Assembly (NCBI GenBank): GCA_900491605.1
Contig: UESW01003902.1
Span: 393,840 to 457,839 of the forward strand
DNA: 64,000 bases
From: Calamus simplicifolius
Lineage: Eukaryota; Streptophyta; Magnoliopsida; Arecales; Arecaceae
Direction: 5' to 3'
Shown here: piece by piece, positions 1-12,270 of the stretch
How positions within the stretch are numbered: the stretch's first letter is position 1
Layout: each line of letters begins with the position of its first letter
Translations under genes and position numbers: made by a program
The notes under the pieces: generated by a model
What the model saw: only the letters and a program-made list of their open reading frames with translations
Databases searched by the model: none
What the model was told of the DNA's origin: nothing

Positions 1-1020
1 CAAAACAGAACAACAGAGCTCCATAATCAGTCTGGGTTCGGGTTGGAGTCAACCCGACCCGGGATAACCCGAACCCGTTATAACTTATTCAGTTATTCTC
101 AAATCTTAGCCATGACCCACGAGGCCCATGAATCGCTCCGCTCGCCCGCTTGGCGCTTGCCCTCCCCTCTTTCTGGTTTCTTAACCCTTGATCCCGAGTC
201 CCGCCTCCCATTCGTTGCCATCGCTCGCCTTGGTGACTTCGTCGGACCTAGGAGCTACCAGAACTTTTCGATCGTCGCCGCCGCTCGCCTTGGTGACTTC
301 GTCGGACCGGCGAGCAACGAAATCCCAGGTATGTTTTTGTTTTTATTTATATGCTTTTTATTATTTCATCATGAATCCATGAGACCGTGATGCTCTTCTC
401 ATGAGCGCAGTGCCACTGTCCTTCTAATTGAGTTCATGCTCTAGGTCGATCTTTCATAAGATGCTGAAGCCATGATGAGCTTAAACGTTCTTCATAATTT
501 AAGATTCTAGATTATTTTGTAGAAAGGAAATGGAGGACTCATCTGATCATCTCTGGTCGTAGGTGGAAGTGGAGGAGGATCGTTGGGTCAGCGATCGAAA
601 TTACAGCGTCTCTTGTGACTCTACGCTCCAAGCTGCAGTGCCGGAAAGGAAAAGAGATCACAGAGGACGGCAAAGGGTAAGAGAGTTTTTGTTTTATGTT
701 TTTCGCTCTGGGCTTGTTCATAAAAGGGACTCTTCTTTGTCCCAACCATCTACGTTTCAGGCCTTTTTACCTTTAAAGAAATTAATCAGTTGCATCATTG
801 ATCTGGTTCTGTGGAACCAACTGAAACCCCCTAGTTAATGATGGAAGGACCACTTAGGGATGGCCTATAATAGCATGAGAGGTCCTAAAGGATAATGCAG
901 ATTAGGGAATGAATCAACCTATTACTTTGCTGTTGGGTCACAGAAAACAGGGCACCGTCAGCCATCATTAGCATCTGCACTAATAAAATAGCCTACTTTT
1001 ACAGGGCCTCTTATGTCAAG
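1..1020. other. Unassigned region with a 60-bp-spaced direct repeat
   Basis: No recognisable gene. A 25-bp segment at 224-248 recurs at 284-308, so a 60-bp unit is duplicated inside a GC-rich stretch. That stretch is followed by a possible splice donor near 329 and a T-rich sequence, which would suit the 5' end of an old gene or element, but no protein family is apparent. Short open frames here (43-390, 563-838) have no recognisable domains. The stretch 840-1020 holds nothing I can name. Confidence 0.35.
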
Positions 1021-3466
1021 CATGAGGCATCAACCTGAATTAGATATGTTTGTACATACCATGTAATCAGATCACTTAGAGTATGCCTGAGACAATAAAA
1101 GTCATGACTAATATTTTGTTCTACTTTCTTCTTCCTATTGATTCAAACAATATAGCTGATTCTGTCCTGGCATCAAAGCACATTAAAGTTCAAATGCAAA
1201 AACCTTTGTTTACACTCTCACGTCTTAAAGACAACCAGATCACTACCCAAGTTCTCTCTCTCTCACACACATTGTTTTGCTTCATCTTAAAGTCTCTTCA
1301 ATACCTTATCCATTACTTTACCAACTCAGCATGTTAGCACCCTCTGCCCTTCCTGTGGTTGCCTCCATATCCAAGATACCCTAAATCATGTAATGTTTTT
1401 CATGAAGTTGGTCCATCTTCTTGGAAGAGTCATTTGAAACTCAAACATCATGAAAACTACTGAAATCATAGAGATCAGCCACATTTAAAATGGGACTAAT
1501 TTGGTGTTCCTTTGGAAGGTGCACTGGATAAGCAAAGGAGCTTACCTTGCTTAAAAATCTTGCAATGACTGATCAAATACTGATTATGTAAATAAATCAA
1601 GGTTTGATATAGCATGTGAGATGACATATCTATAGTGTTGGTCTTACATCAAAAAGTACTCTTATGGATATAATTATATATAAACAAGCTATTTGAAAGC
1701 CAAAATAACTAAAATTGCCCTTTCTTAACAACAGAGCTGCTTAATTGTTGGAACTCATGCACATTGGTATGTGTTAGTCTACTGTGGAGAGATGAAAGTA
1801 CGTGCATTCGTGACATACAGAAGTACTGGAACTCAAGAGGATAATATTGATCTAAATAAGAATAAAAATTAATGGATCACTACATCTTAGCATACTAATT
1901 CTGTATTCTTTGATAAACTTGTGATTCACCAGATGGTGTCAGGTGTCAACAAGGTATACATGCATGATATGTGACACTTCCAGTCTTGACGCCACTGTGG
2001 TGAGGTCTACAGGCATTTGGAGTGTAGTCAATCATTAAGGTACATAAAGCTTAAGCTTAAGGAAGAAGTGTGCAAGCACACCAAGTATATTCACAAGTGA
2101 GTTTGTGTTTTCATCATGAGGCATCAACCTGAATTAGATATGTTTGTACATACCATGTAATCAGATCACTTAGAGTATGCCTGAGACAATAAAAGTTGTG
2201 ACTAATATTTTGTTCTACTTTCCTCTTCCTATTGATTCAAACAATATAGCTGATTCTGTCCTGGCATCAAAGCACATTAAAGTTCAAATGCAAAAACCTT
2301 TGTTTACACTCTCACGTCTTAAAGACAAACCAGATCACTACCCAAGTTCTCTCTCTCACACACACACATTGTTTTGCTTCATCTTAAAGTCTCTTCAATA
2401 CCTTATCCATTACTTTACCAACTCAGCATGTTGGCACCCTCTACCCTTCCTGTGGTTGCCTCCATATCCAAGATACCCTAAATCATGTAATGTTTTTCAT
2501 GAAGTTGGTCCATCTTCTTGGAAGAGTCATTTGAAACTCAAACATCATGAAAACTACTGAAATCATAGAGATCAGCCACATTTAAAATGGGACTAATTTG
2601 GTGTTCCTTTGGAAGGTGCACTGAATAAGCAAAGGAGCTTACCTTGCTTAAAAATCTTGCAATGACTGATCAAATACTGATTATGTAAATAAATCAAGGT
2701 TTGATATAGCATGTGAGATGACATATCTATAGTGTTGGTCTTACATCAAAAAGTACTCTTATGGATATAATTATATATAAACAAGCTATTGAAAGCCAAA
2801 ATAACTAAAATTGCCCTTTCTTAACAACAGAGCTGCTTAATTGTTGGAACTCATGCACATTGGTATGTGTTAGTCTACTGTGGAGAGATGAAAGTCATGC
2901 ATTCGTGACATACAGAAGTACTGGAACTCAAGAGGATAATATTGATCTAAATAAGAATAAAAATTAATGGATCACTGCATCTTAGCATACTAATTCTGTA
3001 TTCTTTGATAAACTTGTGATTCACCAGATGGTGTCAGGTGTCAACAAGGTATACATGCATGATATGTGACACTTCCAGTCTTGACGCCACTGTGGTGAGG
3101 TCTACAGGCATTTGGAGTGTAGTCAATCATTAAGGTACATAAAGCTTAAGCTTAAGGAAGAAGTGTGCAAACACACCAAGTATATTCACAAGTGAGTTGT
3201 GTTTTCATCATGAGGCATCAACCTGAATTAGATATGTTTGTACATACCATGTAATCATATCACTTAGAGTATGCCTGAGACAATAAAAGTCGTGACTAAT
3301 ATTTTGTTCTACTTTCCTCTTCCTATTGATTCAAACAATATAGCTGATTCTGTCCTGGCATCAAAGCACATTAAAGTTCAAATGCAAAAACCTTTGTTTA
3401 CACTCTCACGTCTTAAAGACAACCAGATCACTACCCAAGTTCTGTCTCTCACACACACACATTTTT
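1021..3466. repeat. Tandem direct repeat, 1094-bp unit, about 2.2 copies
   Basis: Copy 1 runs 1021-2114, copy 2 runs 2115-3208 and a partial copy 3 runs 3209-3466. Each starts at the same CATGAGGCATC landmark, so the period is 1094 bp both times. Copies differ by only scattered substitutions and 1-2 bp indels, which implies a recent duplication. The short frame starting MPETIKV recurs at the same place in each unit (1083, 2177, 3271) with different downstream ends, so it is not a credible gene. Copy 3 stops in a CA-microsatellite exactly where CACTA-element sequence begins. Confidence 0.9.
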
Positions 3467-3582
3467 AAATAATTTTCTCCATTATTTTTCCTTATGCACT
3501 CATACAAACTCAAAATTAACATGCATCAATTGTTTATGGTTTTAGGCTGGTTATCAAGAAAATACTTTAAAGCTTCGTTATT

Positions 3583-6500
3583 ATGGACATTCGTCATTAT
3601 CGTAGTTGGATGTATAATAGACTTTTACCAAACCGAAAGGGTTACACAGATGAGTTTCTAATAGGGTTGGAATGGTTTATTCACTTTGCATGCCAACAAC
3701 CAATATTTTTGAGTGAGAAGAAAATTAGGTGTCCTTGTTTCAAGTGCAAAAATACAAAGTACTTGACCATAGAGGAAGTAAAGGTACATCTTTACAAAAA
3801 AGGTTTCAAACCTGACTACTGGTATTGGACAGAACATGGAGAAATTGAACCAATTGTGAATTGTGGTGTTGATCAAATGCAATTTGCTGGTTCAAGTACT
3901 GCTCATTTTAGTGCTTCTAGTTGTGGTCAATTGAATAATAATGAGCCTACCGATAGATACGAAGCCAGGATTTTTGATGCTGCTGGTCCAAATTTTGGAT
4001 ATGTTTATAATAGCAATGTGGATGCTTATTAGAATAGGATGCTCCAAATTATGTGGAGGAGCCTCCAAATAGAGAGGCTGAAAAGTTTTACGAGATGTTG
4101 CATGCAGCACAGCGGCGCTCTGGTCAGGTTGTACTAATCACTCAGAGTTGTCAGTTGCAGTTAGAATGATGAGTATCAAGTCTGATAACAATATATCTCA
4201 ACATTGTTTTAATCAATTTGTGGGGCTTATGAAAGAAATATGTCCTCCCAGCAACTTAATACCTCCTAACTTCTACAAGACAAAGAGTTTAGTTTCGAAG
4301 CTTGGCCTATCTGCTAAAAAAATAGACTGTTGCTTCAATGGATGTATGTTGTATTACAAGGATGATGAGTCTTTAACTGATTGCAAGTTCTGTGGTCATC
4401 CTCGATACAAACCAGGTAGGATGGGAAGTGGGAATCACAATCAAGTATCTTATAAGAGGATGCATTATTTGCCACTTATCCCTAGACTTAAGAGGCTTTA
4501 TGCCTCGAACAGGTCGGCTGGGCACATGAGATGGCATTATGAGAATAGACGAGAATAGGATGTTTTGTGCCATCCATCAGATGGAGAAGCATGGAAACAT
4601 TTTGATCGTACATATCCTGAGTTTGCATTAGAGCCAAAAATGTTAGACTTGGGTTATGTGCTGATGGCTTTACTCCATACAGTCTCTCTGCTACACCATA
4701 CTCCTGTTGGCCAGTAATTGTTACGCCATACAATCTGCCTCCTGATATGTGTATGACCGCTCCATATATGTTTTTAACCTTGCTCATTCCTGGACCACAT
4801 AATCCGAAGATCATGATAGATGTATATTTGCAACCATTGATAGATGAATTAAAAGTTATGTGGAATGAGGGTGTAGTTACTTATGACATTTCAAGAAAGT
4901 AAAATTTTCTATTAAGGGCTGCTTTAATGTGGACAATCAATGATTTTCCAGCATATGGCATGCTATCAGGGTGGAGTACAGCTGGAAAATTAGCATGTCC
5001 GTATTGTATGGAGAGAACAAAGGCTTTTCGCTTGGAGCATGGGGGTAAAAATACATGGTTTGATTGTCATCGTCAGTTCTTGCCTTTTGATCATGTGTTT
5101 AGAAGAAATAAGAATGCCTTCCAAAAAAATAAAATTGATAGATCGAGCCTCCTCTCAGATTAACAGGTGACCAAGTATGGGAAAAAGTTTGTGGATATCC
5201 CAAAATAACTGAAACAGGTCCTTGTAAATTTAGTGGATATGGAGAAAGTCATAATTGGACAAAACATAGCATATTTTGGGAATTACCATATTGGAAGACG
5301 AATTTAATCCGACACAATTTAGATGTCATGCATATAGAAAAAAATGTGTTTGATAATATTTTCAACACTGTAATGGATGTAAAAAAGAAAACAAAGGATA
5401 ATGTTAAAGCAAGAATGGATTTGAAAGAGTATTGTAGTCGGCGAGATTTGGAACTCTATGAGTTACCTAATGGAAAGGTGGTGAAACCAAAAGCAAATTT
5501 TAGCTTTACACTAGACCAAAAAAGAGTTGTTTGTGAATGGATAAGAGGGTTGAAAATGCCCGATGGATATGCTTCAAATCTAGGTAGATGTGTAGATATG
5601 AATGAAGGCAAGTTATGTGGTATGAAGAGTCATGATTGTCATGTATTTATGGAACGTTTGTTGCCTATTGCATTTATTGCATTACCGGAACCAATATGGA
5701 AGCCTCTTACTGAGTTGAGTATATTCTTTAGAGACTTATGCTCAACTGTGCTGCGGGTGAAGGATTTGGTACAAATGGAACACAATATCCCTATCATCTT
5801 ATGTAAGTTGGAACGTATATTTCCACCTAGTTTCTTTGACTCAATGGAACATTTACCTATTCACCTACCATATGAAGCACGAGTAGGTGGACCCATTCAA
5901 TACAGATGGATGTATCCCTTTGAAAGGTAAAGAATAATATTTCTATATTTGTTTCAAATCTTTATCCACATAATCTCTCATATATCACATGTGCTAACAT
6001 ACAATGCTATGTTCTTAGGTTCCTTAATAAGTTGAAAAAAAGGTCAAAAATAAAGCTTGCGTTGAAGGCTCCATATGTGAGGCATACTTAGCACAAGAGA
6101 CTTCTTACTTCTGTTCGTATTATTTTGAGCCTCACATACATGCTATGGGCATTGGAGCTAATCGAAATGATGGTAGGGAAGAGTATGAAATAAGGTGCCA
6201 ACCAACTCTTTCAATATTCAGTCAGTTTGGCCACCCATCTGGTCAATGTAGAACATGATATTTGACTGATGCAGAGCTTACTGTTGCAACATTACATATA
6301 TTATTAAATTATGATGAAGTGAAGCCATATCTGGAGTAAGTGTCACATCCTCCTTAACTCCATAAAAACTTTATACTCAGTCAATGAATCCAATAAAACT
6401 AATATTTTATGGTATTTTAGTATGTTTGTGCAGTATGTGCGTGATTCCACACCTGGATGTCTTAGTGATTCTCAGATAGATGCATTGATTGAGGCTTCAT

Positions 6501-7337
6501 TTGTATCATGGTTCAAAGATTATGTAAGCTTTAAACTGTTATGCAAATTGAAATTATTTGTTCATATGAAACATAAGTCTAATACATTGTTTTTGTAATT
6601 TATGATTAGGTGCACAATCCATGTAGTATGATACAAAATCAACACCTGAATGACTTAGCCTGGGGTCCTATGAGAGTAGTAAAAACATGGCCCATGTATT
6701 TCATTGGTGGATTCAAATTCCACACACATGCATATAGTGAGGGCAAAAAAACAATCAATAGTGGAGTATGTGTTAAGAGCAGAGGACATGGTGATAATGA
6801 AAGTGACTTCTATGGTATTCTTAAGGAAGTGGTGGAGTTACAGTACCCAGGACAAGGTGATAAAATAGTGATGCTATTTTATTGTGAATGGTTTGATCCT
6901 ATCATAAACCGGGGGATGAAAGTGCACAAACAATATGATATTATTGAGATTCGACATCATAGAAGGTATGCAAAGTTTGATCCATTCATTCTTCCCCAAC
7001 ATGTGGTGCAAGTATATTATGTACCTTATCCTGGGAGGATAAGAGATAAGGTAGAGTGGTGGGTGGTGATCAAGACAAGACCGAGAGGTCGAGTAGATAA
7101 TGACCACACTTTGGAGCCTGCTTTTCAAGATGAGGAAATGTCTCGAGTCAATGCAATAAATGATAATGAGGCATTGAAAATTTATGAGATAGTGAAGGAT
7201 TATTTGAGGAGGTTGATGCATATCTTGAAGGCACCATTGATAATGAAGAAAAAGAAGATGAAGAAGAAGTTGAAGGAGAGGAAGAAGAGGAAGAAGAAGA
7301 ATATTTGACTAAAGAAGATGATTCAGATCGAGAATAG
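3583..7337 (+). pseudogene. tnp2/TNPD-like CACTA transposase (broken)
   Basis: The start at 3583 opens the N-terminal transposase-associated domain, with a CPCFKC zinc-type motif and a YKKGF..DYWYWTEHGE block. It breaks at 4030 (TAG) and changes frame twice before the tnp2 core at 4148-5163, which has SVAVRMMSIKSD, CPYCME and AALMWTINDFPAYGMLSGW. There is a further TAG at about 4556 and a frameshift near 4640. A DUF4218-like part is at 5328-5930 (MHIEKNVFDNI) and a DUF4216-like part at 6610-7200 (YGILKEVVELQY). The gene ends in an acidic tail, read in another frame, stopping at 7335-7337. Introns are likely around 5928-6020, 6335-6420 and 6525-6609. In CACTA elements this protein cuts at the ends. 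The number of lesions makes this copy inactive. Confidence 0.85.
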
Positions 7338-7610
7338 ATGATAACTTATTTTGTCAATAGCTTCTACGCAAGTTCTTTACTTTTTTTGTCAATAGATGAT
7401 AACTTGTTTATATATATGTTTATTTAATATCTTGAAATTTGTTTTGTTTTATATTTACATTATTGTACATCTATAGATGTCATCTTCAGATCGAGTTGGG
7501 AAGGGGAAAGAAAGTTATCTACTACTCGGTTAAAGAAGACTCGCGCAACCACCACAACCACCACATCCACCACAAATTTAATAGTACCCTCAACCACCAT
7601 AGCCCCCCAG

Positions 7611-10324
7611 ATGCTTCACTCGCCACCTTCTGTTACTGTCACACCATCTTCCTCTCCCATTACACCACCCTCTTCAACCATGCCAACTCCTTTCCCTCCT
7701 ATTCCACCACATTTCTCTACTATGCCATCTCCTTCTCCTTCTATTCCACCACATCTCCCTACTATGATCTCAGAGACTTTTACTACTCAACCACCTGGTT
7801 CCATTCCACCTTTCATTCCCACCACTTTCACTGCCCCACCCTCTTCCTCTACTATGCCACCATCACTTTATTTTTCATACCCAAATACCATACCACACAC
7901 AGGTAGCCCTACTTACAGCCCTTCCTCTTCTCATACTGTGGTGCCACCTGGGCAATCACCGCCAGTCCAACCTATGCATACTTCTACCATAACTTCTAGC
8001 CAGGAGAGCTTGCACACACAAACATCAGAGAGGGCATCATTAATTCCAAGTGGCTATGGGTAAAACTATATAGCATTTAGATCATTATACTATTTTATTT
8101 CATTAAAATGAATATATGTGATTGTTTGATTATTTTTAATATGTACAGTTTCAATGACGACCACATGGTGACCCATGCTTTGGTTGAAATCCTTAAGAGC
8201 AAGTATGACGGTCCTTACTCTTCATGGAAGAAGATTCCAAAAAGGACACGAGATATGTGGTTTCGTGAGTTTGAGGTAACAATATTTTTAAGTTTATCAA
8301 GTATTTTTATATATTTTTACTTGATTTAAAGTATCTATGCATTTTGTTGATATTGATTTTTTTTTCCTTTTTTTAGAAAAAATTCAATGGAATCCAGAGG
8401 ATGAGCACTATATTCGAAGGAATTGGGAACGTCGTGGTTCAAGTCGTCGTGCAGACATTTTTAACGAAGCTCGTGAAAATCGTGACCACAAGCCGGATTG
8501 GATTGGAGAGGGTGTATGGCACGAGCTATGGAAATATTGGGATAGTGATGAGTTCAAAGCCAGAAGTCAGAAGAACAAGAAGAATCGTGCATCCGATTGT
8601 GGTGGATTGGGCTTCCCACTTCACACTGGTGGTTCTATTAGCATTAATGACCATGCGACAAGATTGGTATGCATAATAATTTATTTTTCCTTCATTTTTT
8701 TAACTTATGAATAAATAATATAAGTTGGAATAGGTTTTCGAAGTAGAGAGATCTCCATTGTATTTGTAATGAGCTATATGGATCTTTTCATCCCCAGATA
8801 TATATCTTCTGTAGATCTTAATGTTGCATTTGGTTCAGGGTTAATGGAGGGCTTAATAGAGTAAAGACCCCTTCTAACCCATTTATTCCAATTTAACGTA
8901 CATGATAGTAAAATAACTAATTATTTTGAGGGCCAAGTGGATGGTACTGCTTCCATTGAATCCAATGTAAACTTTTCCATTCTGTAAGATGGATTAGTTT
9001 ATTCCAGTCTAAGTGTGTTAGGAGTAAGTTAACCCATTTACTTTGGCATAGCAAGGAAATTTTTTATTTTGACAATATTAGATCATATTGGAGTATAAGA
9101 ACCTGGAATACTTTGTTATGGGCTAATGTGCAATGCATTTGATGAGTATAAGTCCCTCTACTTATTGAAACCTCATGAAATGTTTTCTAATGTAACTCCT
9201 GCACGTCGCAAGATATACTTATTCTGCTTATTTACCAGGCATTCATCTGAACATTATTTTATGTTGTCTTTGTTGGATGCTGTCATATGTGACATTGATG
9301 TACATATATATTTTCATATCTAGCAAATTTCAAAAATGAAAATAGATAGGTTTGGATCACTTCCTGTTTGTTTTCAGCCCTTGAACAGATATCCTGTCAT
9401 CCAGTTTTTCATGCCCATATGTATGTGTATGAGATTCTTGACATGCTATCGATCATTCAAAAGAAAGAAAAAGGCACTTAAAATTTTTTTATTTCATAAT
9501 TCAGATGTTCATAAGTCAAGTCATATATTTGTATTTATCCTTATTTTTTATACATATATCATTTTCTTTACATATATGATGTTCTTATTTCATATAATTT
9601 TTTTAAAAAAATTGATAATGCTGTTTATATTATGAAATTCAGACACAGAAAATGAATCGAGCACCTACATTAGATGAGCTCTTCAGATATACCCATCAAA
9701 AGAAAAAGGATGGCAATCAGTGGGTAAATAAAAAGGCAGAGACATCACATGTAAGTATTTAAAAAATTCTACTTTAATTCATATATTTATACTATTTGTA
9801 TGTTTAACTAATTGCATATAATATCTTTTACAGACTAATTTTATACAGAAGTGGCAAGAGGTGGAATCAAGTCAAAGCTCAACTGGAGAGGATGGTGCAG
9901 AATCATCACAACAGCAGCCTCAGCCCTCTATGATGCATTTATGGAAAGAGACAGTTGGAGTAAATAAGGGATGGATTTATGGACTTGGATCCCAGGCTAG
10001 TTTGCTGACAGGCTCCTCATCTTCTAGCTGCACATCCTCACGAGTTTCTGAGTGGATTTAGGAGCGAGAGAGGATTTATAATATGTTTGAGACTGTATCA
10101 GCCCGAAATGAAGAGTTAGCTGCCCAAAATGAGGAGTTAGCTGCCCAAAACAATGAGCTATCTGCCCGGATTTCCCATACCGAGAAGTTTATGCATCTTA
10201 TGATGAAAAGATGCAGGTTAGTCCATCTACAATTTCAGCACCATCTCCAGCTGCTACCTCTGCAAATGATGGTGATTGTGATAATGTCGATGATGATGAT
10301 GATGATCATGAGGAGGATTTATAA
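7611..10324 (+). pseudogene. Transposase_24 / TNPA-like CACTA gene (decayed)
   Basis: This is the second CACTA gene, just downstream of tnp2. A proline/serine/threonine-rich leader (7611-8063) ends at a GT donor. The next exon, from about 8151, reads FNDDHMVTHALVEILKSKYD up to a donor at about 8276. The core exon, from about 8377, has IRRNWERRGSSRRADI, a long WHELWKYWDSDEF stretch, NKKNRASD and LHTGGSISI, all typical of Transposase_24. One base appears to be missing at its start. Further exons at 9644-9750 (TLDELFRYTHQKKKDG) and from 9836 lead to a short coiled-coil repeat of AAQNEEL units (10100-10170) after an in-frame TAG near 10060, and to an acidic end. The 8670-9640 intron is unusually long and may hold another insertion. 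TNPA-type proteins bind subterminal repeats. Confidence 0.75.
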
Positions 10325-10544
10325 TTTTTTTCTATAATTGGAATGATACTTGTTTGTGATACTTTTTTGTTTGTTATAAAACTTTGGATATGATACACTT
10401 GTACAACTTTGTTGAACTATTTGTTATGAACTTGGATATGATGATGAACTTGCTATAAACTTTTTTGAGCTTGTTATGAGTTTGTTATGAACCCTTGGAT
10501 ATGATGAAACTTATAGATTATATATAATCAGGTGTATTTAAAAA

Positions 10545-11172
10545 AAGCCCATTTTGCGAGGGATTTTTCTTTCGAATATTTATTTAGCAAGGGATAATTT
10601 TCTCAAAAATAAAGAAAATCTATTTAAAAATTTTAAAATATCCCTCAGAAAATCCCTCGCAAAATCCCTCGAAAATCCCTCAAAATGTTCCTTTGGAAAA
10701 TCCCTCGGAAATGGTCCCTCGGAAAATCCCTTGGTAAATAACCCTCGGAAAATCCCTCGGTAAATTTGCCTTGAAAATTATCCCTCGAAAATCCCTCGGA
10801 ATTTTTTTCTCGGTAAATCCCTCAAAAAAGTTCCCTCGGCAAATCCCTCGAAAAATTTCCCTCGAAAAATCCCTTGAAAATGATCCCTCAGAAAATCCCT
10901 CGGAATTTTCCCTCAGAAAATCCCAAAAAATCCATCGAAAAATCCCTCAGAAATATTTTCCTTGGAAAATCCCTCGAAAAATCACTTGGAAAATTTCCGT
11001 CGAAAAATCCATCAAAAATTTCCAAGGGATAAATTTTGTCGGAAAATCTCTCGGAAATAAATTCCCTCGGAAAAATTTTTCGAGGAGGGTTTTTCCGACG
11101 ACCATTTATCCGTCGGAAATCTGTCGGAAATATAAATTTTCGATGGATTTTTTCCTTTTTCCCTCGCAAAAT
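10545..11172 (+). repeat. CACTA 3' subterminal repeat array (ATCCCTCG motif)
   Basis: A short motif close to AAAATCCCTCGGAAA occurs dozens of times, mostly in one orientation, with inverted versions (GCGAGGGA, GTCGGAAA variants) near both edges. Arrays like this next to the terminal repeat are the binding sites of TNPA-type proteins in characterised CACTA elements. Protein binding here is inferred from position only. The open frames across it on both strands are products of the repeat. Confidence 0.8.
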
Positions 11173-11202
11173 CCCTCACAAATGACCGTTTTTCTTGTAG
11201 TG
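11173..11202 (+). other. CACTA 3' terminal inverted repeat
   Basis: The last 30 bp run from a final CCCTCACAAATGACC to CTTGTAGTG at 11202. Read from the other strand this starts CACTACAAGAAAAACGG, the usual CACTA end. The target duplication cannot be tested because the 5' end is missing and 11203 is N. Confidence 0.85.
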
Positions 11203-11203
11203 N
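11203..11203. other. Single ambiguous base (N)
   Basis: The only N in the window sits exactly at the boundary between the CACTA terminus and the gypsy-type sequence. It may mark an assembly or consensus uncertainty at this junction. Confidence 0.95.
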
Positions 11204-11420
11204 ACCTCGGCAGGGCCGAGCAACAAATCTCCGAACCTTGGCAGGGCCAAGTAAAACATTTCTCCGAACCTCGGCAGGGCCGAGCCACAAATCTCCGAAC
11301 CTTGGCAGGGCCAAGTAAAATACTTCTCCGAACCTCGGCAGGGCCGAGCAACAAGTCTCCGAACCATGGCGGGACCAAGTGAAATGTTTCACCAAGCCAT
11401 GGCAAGGCCAGGTAAAAACC
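11204..11420 (+). repeat. Hairpin-forming tandem repeat array 1
   Basis: About seven units carry a 6-bp stem around a short loop. CTCGGC-AGG-GCCGAG alternates with CTTGGC-AGG-GCCAAG, so a C:G pair in one unit becomes a T:A pair in the next while pairing is kept. Two units form a ~63-bp higher-order repeat. The last units (from about 11363) are diverged. It belongs to the internal region of the gypsy element. Confidence 0.85.
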
Positions 11421-11916
11421 ACTCGGGCTAAAAACCCCGGTAAAAGGGTCTGGAACCATGGGCCTCGACCAAAGCCGAACGACCCCAAACAGTACCCGAA
11501 AAACTTCGTCCGGTTTGAGACGAGCACGTTGAGTAAAAAACCATTGACGCGAGAGAAAAAATGCCACCATCGGCATGCGAAAAAATGCCACCATCGGCAG
11601 AACTCCCCCAAGAGGCTATAAAGCCTCACGTAACCGGCCAAGGGCCCCAGGCTGGGCTGGGAAATTCTCCCTAGCAGTAGAAAACCTTTGGGTGATCCCC
11701 CTGTAGCTCGTCATTCGAAATATCTACGATTAATACGCAGGGCGATGGGACCAAACCGACACCCAAGTCCGTCGAGCGTATTGAGGTAATCATTCTCAAA
11801 GAAGAAATAGATTCCTGAAAACGAGTCTATTTTTCATTTAAACAAAAAGGAGCTACTGCGAGGCACAAAACACGGAAAAACAAAAGCGAAAACGGGAACG
11901 GGCAAAGGCCCCGGAG
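11421..11916. other. Noncoding internal region of the gypsy element
   Basis: No gene seen. A 16-bp palindrome containing TATAAAG lies at 11611-11626 and a short direct repeat of AAAAATGCCACCATCGGC at about 11557-11596. The rest is moderately GC-rich sequence without recognisable motifs. Confidence 0.4.
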
Positions 11917-12210
11917 TCAGTCGCCCCCAAAGGCCAACAGCTCCTCCAGACGCCCCGCCAGGTCGGCCACCTGCTGACGGAGGGACACGATCTCCTCCTC
12001 TTGCCGGTCCATTATCCGGCGTAAGGTTTCCGCCTCCCGGACCGAGACATCCAAGAGTTCCTCGGCAGTCCTCGCGAGCTGCTCGTTGATTGCAAAGCCA
12101 GACGCGAGGGTCAGCCCATCGACGGTGATGGAGGTACTCCTCCCCTCCGAGTACGGCGGGCCGCTGACCGAGGAATACGAATCACTCGGCGATCGCGCTG
12201 GAGAGGCCAT
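11917..12210 (-). CDS. Small antisense ORF with coiled-coil C-terminus
   Basis: A 97-aa frame on the minus strand, starting MASPARSPSD at 12210. Residues 1-40 are rich in Ser, Pro and Gly. From about residue 55 the sequence is Leu/Glu/Arg-rich with heptad character (AEELLDVSVREAETLRRIM, then EEEIVSLRQQ and RLEELL), predicting a short coiled coil. A longer version of the frame starts at 12249, but the ATG at 12210 suits a TATA box 51-60 bp upstream. It lies antisense in the gypsy element, like the larger antisense gene at 15-18 kb, which also ends in coiled coils. The family is not recognised. A chance ORF in GC-rich DNA is possible, but the promoter spacing argues for expression. Confidence 0.45.
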   Translation of the reverse strand: MASPARSPSDSYSSVSGPPYSEGRSTSITVDGLTLASGFAINEQLARTAEELLDVSVREAETLRRIMDRQEEEIVSLRQQVADLAGRLEELLAFGGD

Positions 12211-12260
12211 TCTTTTTCGGAGCTCAGACCGAGGGATGGCCGAAACCAATCCCCCTCGGT

Positions 12261-12270
12261 CATATTTATA
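12261..12270 (-). promoter_or_regulatory. TATA box for the antisense ORF at 12210
   Basis: On the minus strand the sequence reads TATAAATATG, flanked by GC-rich DNA. A start about 30 bp downstream (near 12237) would put the ATG about 27 nt into the transcript. Inferred from motif and spacing only. Confidence 0.5.

Larger units (their letters stand above)
3467..11202 (+). mobile_element. CACTA (En/Spm-type) DNA transposon, 5' end not visible
   Basis: The element holds a tnp2-type transposase region followed by a Transposase_24/TNPA-like gene in the same orientation, then about 630 bp of short subterminal repeats and a terminal sequence ending in CTTGTAGTG, the inverse of the CACTACAAGAAAAA end common to plant CACTA elements. 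The matching 5' CACTA terminus was searched for and not found. The coding part starts abruptly next to the truncated third copy of the 1094-bp repeat, so the 5' end is probably lost or rearranged. Both genes carry stops and frameshifts, so this copy cannot act alone. One ambiguous base (11203) follows the terminus. Confidence 0.85.

Noticed and set aside
1240..1885. CACTA 5' terminus at CACTAC near 1252 or 1873
   Set aside because: Neither is followed by AAGAAAAA-type sequence, and one lies in the tandem repeat.
1083..3468. Repeated MPETIKV open frames as a gene family
   Set aside because: They recur only because the 1094-bp unit is duplicated, end at different stops and show no domain.
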